Shown here piece after piece: positions 62,408 through 64,000 of a stretch of DNA of 64,000 nt (position 1 is the stretch's first letter; every line of letters begins with the position of its first letter). The stretch covers positions 6,492,188 through 6,556,187 of the forward strand of contig OY987249.1 of NCBI GenBank assembly GCA_963920765.1, read 5' to 3'. The notes beneath the pieces were generated by a model. The model was not told the origin of the DNA and did no database searches. It saw only the letters and a list, made by a program, of their open reading frames with translations. The translations under genes were made by a program, and so were the position numbers. This stretch comes from Ulota crispa. Taxonomy: Eukaryota > Streptophyta > Bryopsida > Orthotrichales > Orthotrichaceae.

Positions 62408-62700
62408 CGCTCCTGCTTCTTTCTGATGCTTCGAAAGCTCCCTTAGTTTGCTCTCTCGCAATCTCTCTTGCTTTTGATTCCGGACACAATTTTGAAACCT
62501 CAGAAAGAACAGCAATAGCAGCAGGGGATGCGGAGCTCCTCGGAAGGTGGCCACGATAGTAAGCGAGCTCGGAGTGCTGCTGCGATGGCGCCCAAGTTGG
62601 GCTTCGCCTGCAAAAACAGTGCGAGTTTGGTTTGCCTCGTTGCCGTCACCAGCGACAGGGATGACGGTAAAGAAAAGATGGACTTCGGAGCTGGGCCGGC
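62408..62700 (-). promoter_or_regulatory. SRP9 leader and promoter region
   Basis: A GC-richer stretch upstream of the SRP9 start codon. No ATG-initiated frame on the minus strand continues into the SRP9 start with coding character. No convincing TATA box was seen. Confidence 0.45.
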
Positions 62701-64000
62701 AACTCAACGAAGTTTGGCTGTAGACGTAAAAGATGAAAATTCATGTGTACCCATTTCCGTGTATTTCTTTTATGTTGATCTTGCTTACGGTGCATGACAC
62801 TTATAACCAACAACTCCCAACTCCCAATTCAAGTGGTTAGTTTAAGGCTTTGTCAAAAAATATATATCAAAAACTAATTTACGTATTTGTTGTACTAACG
62901 GAAGTAACAAAATTATCCTCGTAATAAACAAATTGTGCATTAGCAATCTCATCCGTGTCGTATTGACAGGATTATGTCTTCCATGGTCTCCATGATCCCA
63001 TGATCTCATGCCCCCATGCCCCCATGACCCTAAGACCACATGTTCTTCTATTTGTTGTATCAATGAGATCACATCACCCCTATCATGTGCTCCCTATCCT
63101 CGTGACTCCCTATTCCCGTGCCCATGTCCTTGTGCTCCCAAATTTTACTTCATTCCATTTATAACTTTAGTTAAACTTGAACTCTACTCTATTTTTATGT
63201 GGGACTAAAGATGAACTTTGCGAAATCGTCCTCCTCACCTACGGAATTGTTGAGTTCAACTGCCTAATATTTATATGTATAGATAGAAATGAGTTCACCA
63301 AGATGAAGCTTAGGGTTTGTCCCACTTGGTGGTGAAATTACTTTTGAGCAAATGGGTATATGTGTGGTGCTTTAGTATTTCTTGTTAGGCCAATAGTTGT
63401 TGGTTATAAGTATCATGCACTATAGTACTCTAAAGGATTTTCAAGGTATTAGAATATGTAGACATTTATTTAGATATTTGTTTGTTTAGACTTTTTTTTG
63501 CTATTAAATTAAAAATTCCAATATTAAATTCAAAAATGAAGACATTGGGACTTTAAAACCCAAAATAAACATCTTTGCTACTGTAGAAAAAACTACAATT
63601 TTTTTGCTTTTATGCGTTCTTTTTTTTATCTTGCAACTATTTTGAGTGTTTCACATGACATAGCATTCAATAGCACTCAGTAGGCCTGCCCTCCTTTCAA
63701 CTAAAGAGTGTAGAATATTCCACACCCATCAGTAGCTAAGAGGACACTTGGCTGAATTTGTCAAAGAGTTTATGAAAGAGAGGCTCAGTTTAGTGCACAT
63801 ACATTGATGTGGAGGTCAGCTATGTTAGGGAAAAAAAAAATTGTCAAGATGAAGTTTGCAGATGATACTTGAAGAGAGGGAAAGGTATCCTCTCTTCAAG
63901 CTACTAAATGTTATGGACTATACATATATTCTATAGATTTCTTTTCTAGATATAGAAGTCTATCAAACTACACTTATTAAAATGCACAAATTCCTATTCT
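62701..64000. other. AT-rich right flank
   Basis: No gene. At about 62,980-63,130 'cccatg/ctcatg' words recur as a loose short repeat (CCCCCATGCCCCCATG near 63,008). The remainder is featureless. Confidence 0.4.

Overview
The window looks like nuclear DNA of a land plant. Four genes with GT–AG introns are supported: a DDX3/Ded1-type DEAD-box RNA helicase, a BCS1/AATP1-type membrane AAA-ATPase, a plastid-type PPR–SMR protein, and SRP9, whose basic C-terminal tail resembles that of plant SRP9. The genes are fairly GC-rich and sit in very AT-rich, non-coding DNA full of small DNA-transposon derivatives. A non-seed land plant such as a moss or other bryophyte is plausible, but the sequence alone does not fix the species.

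Layout. About 364-3713 (+): the helicase, with five coding exons and 640 aa. From 3.7 to 45 kb there is no gene I can support. This stretch holds MITE-like and foldback elements, two diverged copies of a 2.2-2.4 kb repeat (11.5-13.7 and 23.4-25.9 kb), minisatellites and featureless AT-rich sequence. 45.7-48.7 kb (+): the AAA-ATPase, with a TATA box, an ATG-poor leader, three exons and a MITE in intron 2. 49.5-50.2 kb: a TTAA-flanked MITE. 51.4-55.5 kb (-): the PPR-SMR gene, with eight coding exons including a 21-bp microexon. 55.9 kb (+): a possible 62-codon small ORF. 57.8-58.3 kb: a minisatellite. 58.4-59.3 kb: another TTAA element. 60.5-62.4 kb (-): SRP9, with four coding exons and 111 aa. 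62.4-64 kb: promoter and AT-rich flank.

The four genes do not form a pathway. Helicase and SRP9 are cytosolic housekeeping factors (translation initiation or RNP remodelling; signal recognition particle Alu domain). The AAA protein is membrane-anchored. The PPR-SMR protein is probably plastid-directed.

The most striking content is mobile. At least ten elements end in TTAA-CCCY...RGGG-TTAA (a piggyBac-like target signature) and fall into several groups with unrelated interiors. There is a perfect 128-bp CACTA palindrome with a 3-bp target duplication, a hAT-like element with a perfect 8-bp duplication, a Harbinger-like element with TAA duplications, and a cluster of foldback elements at 41.7-45.2 kb. 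A segment downstream of the AAA gene recurs downstream of SRP9 with its two halves swapped. All calls come from reading the sequence; no database search or alignment program was run, and element borders are by eye.
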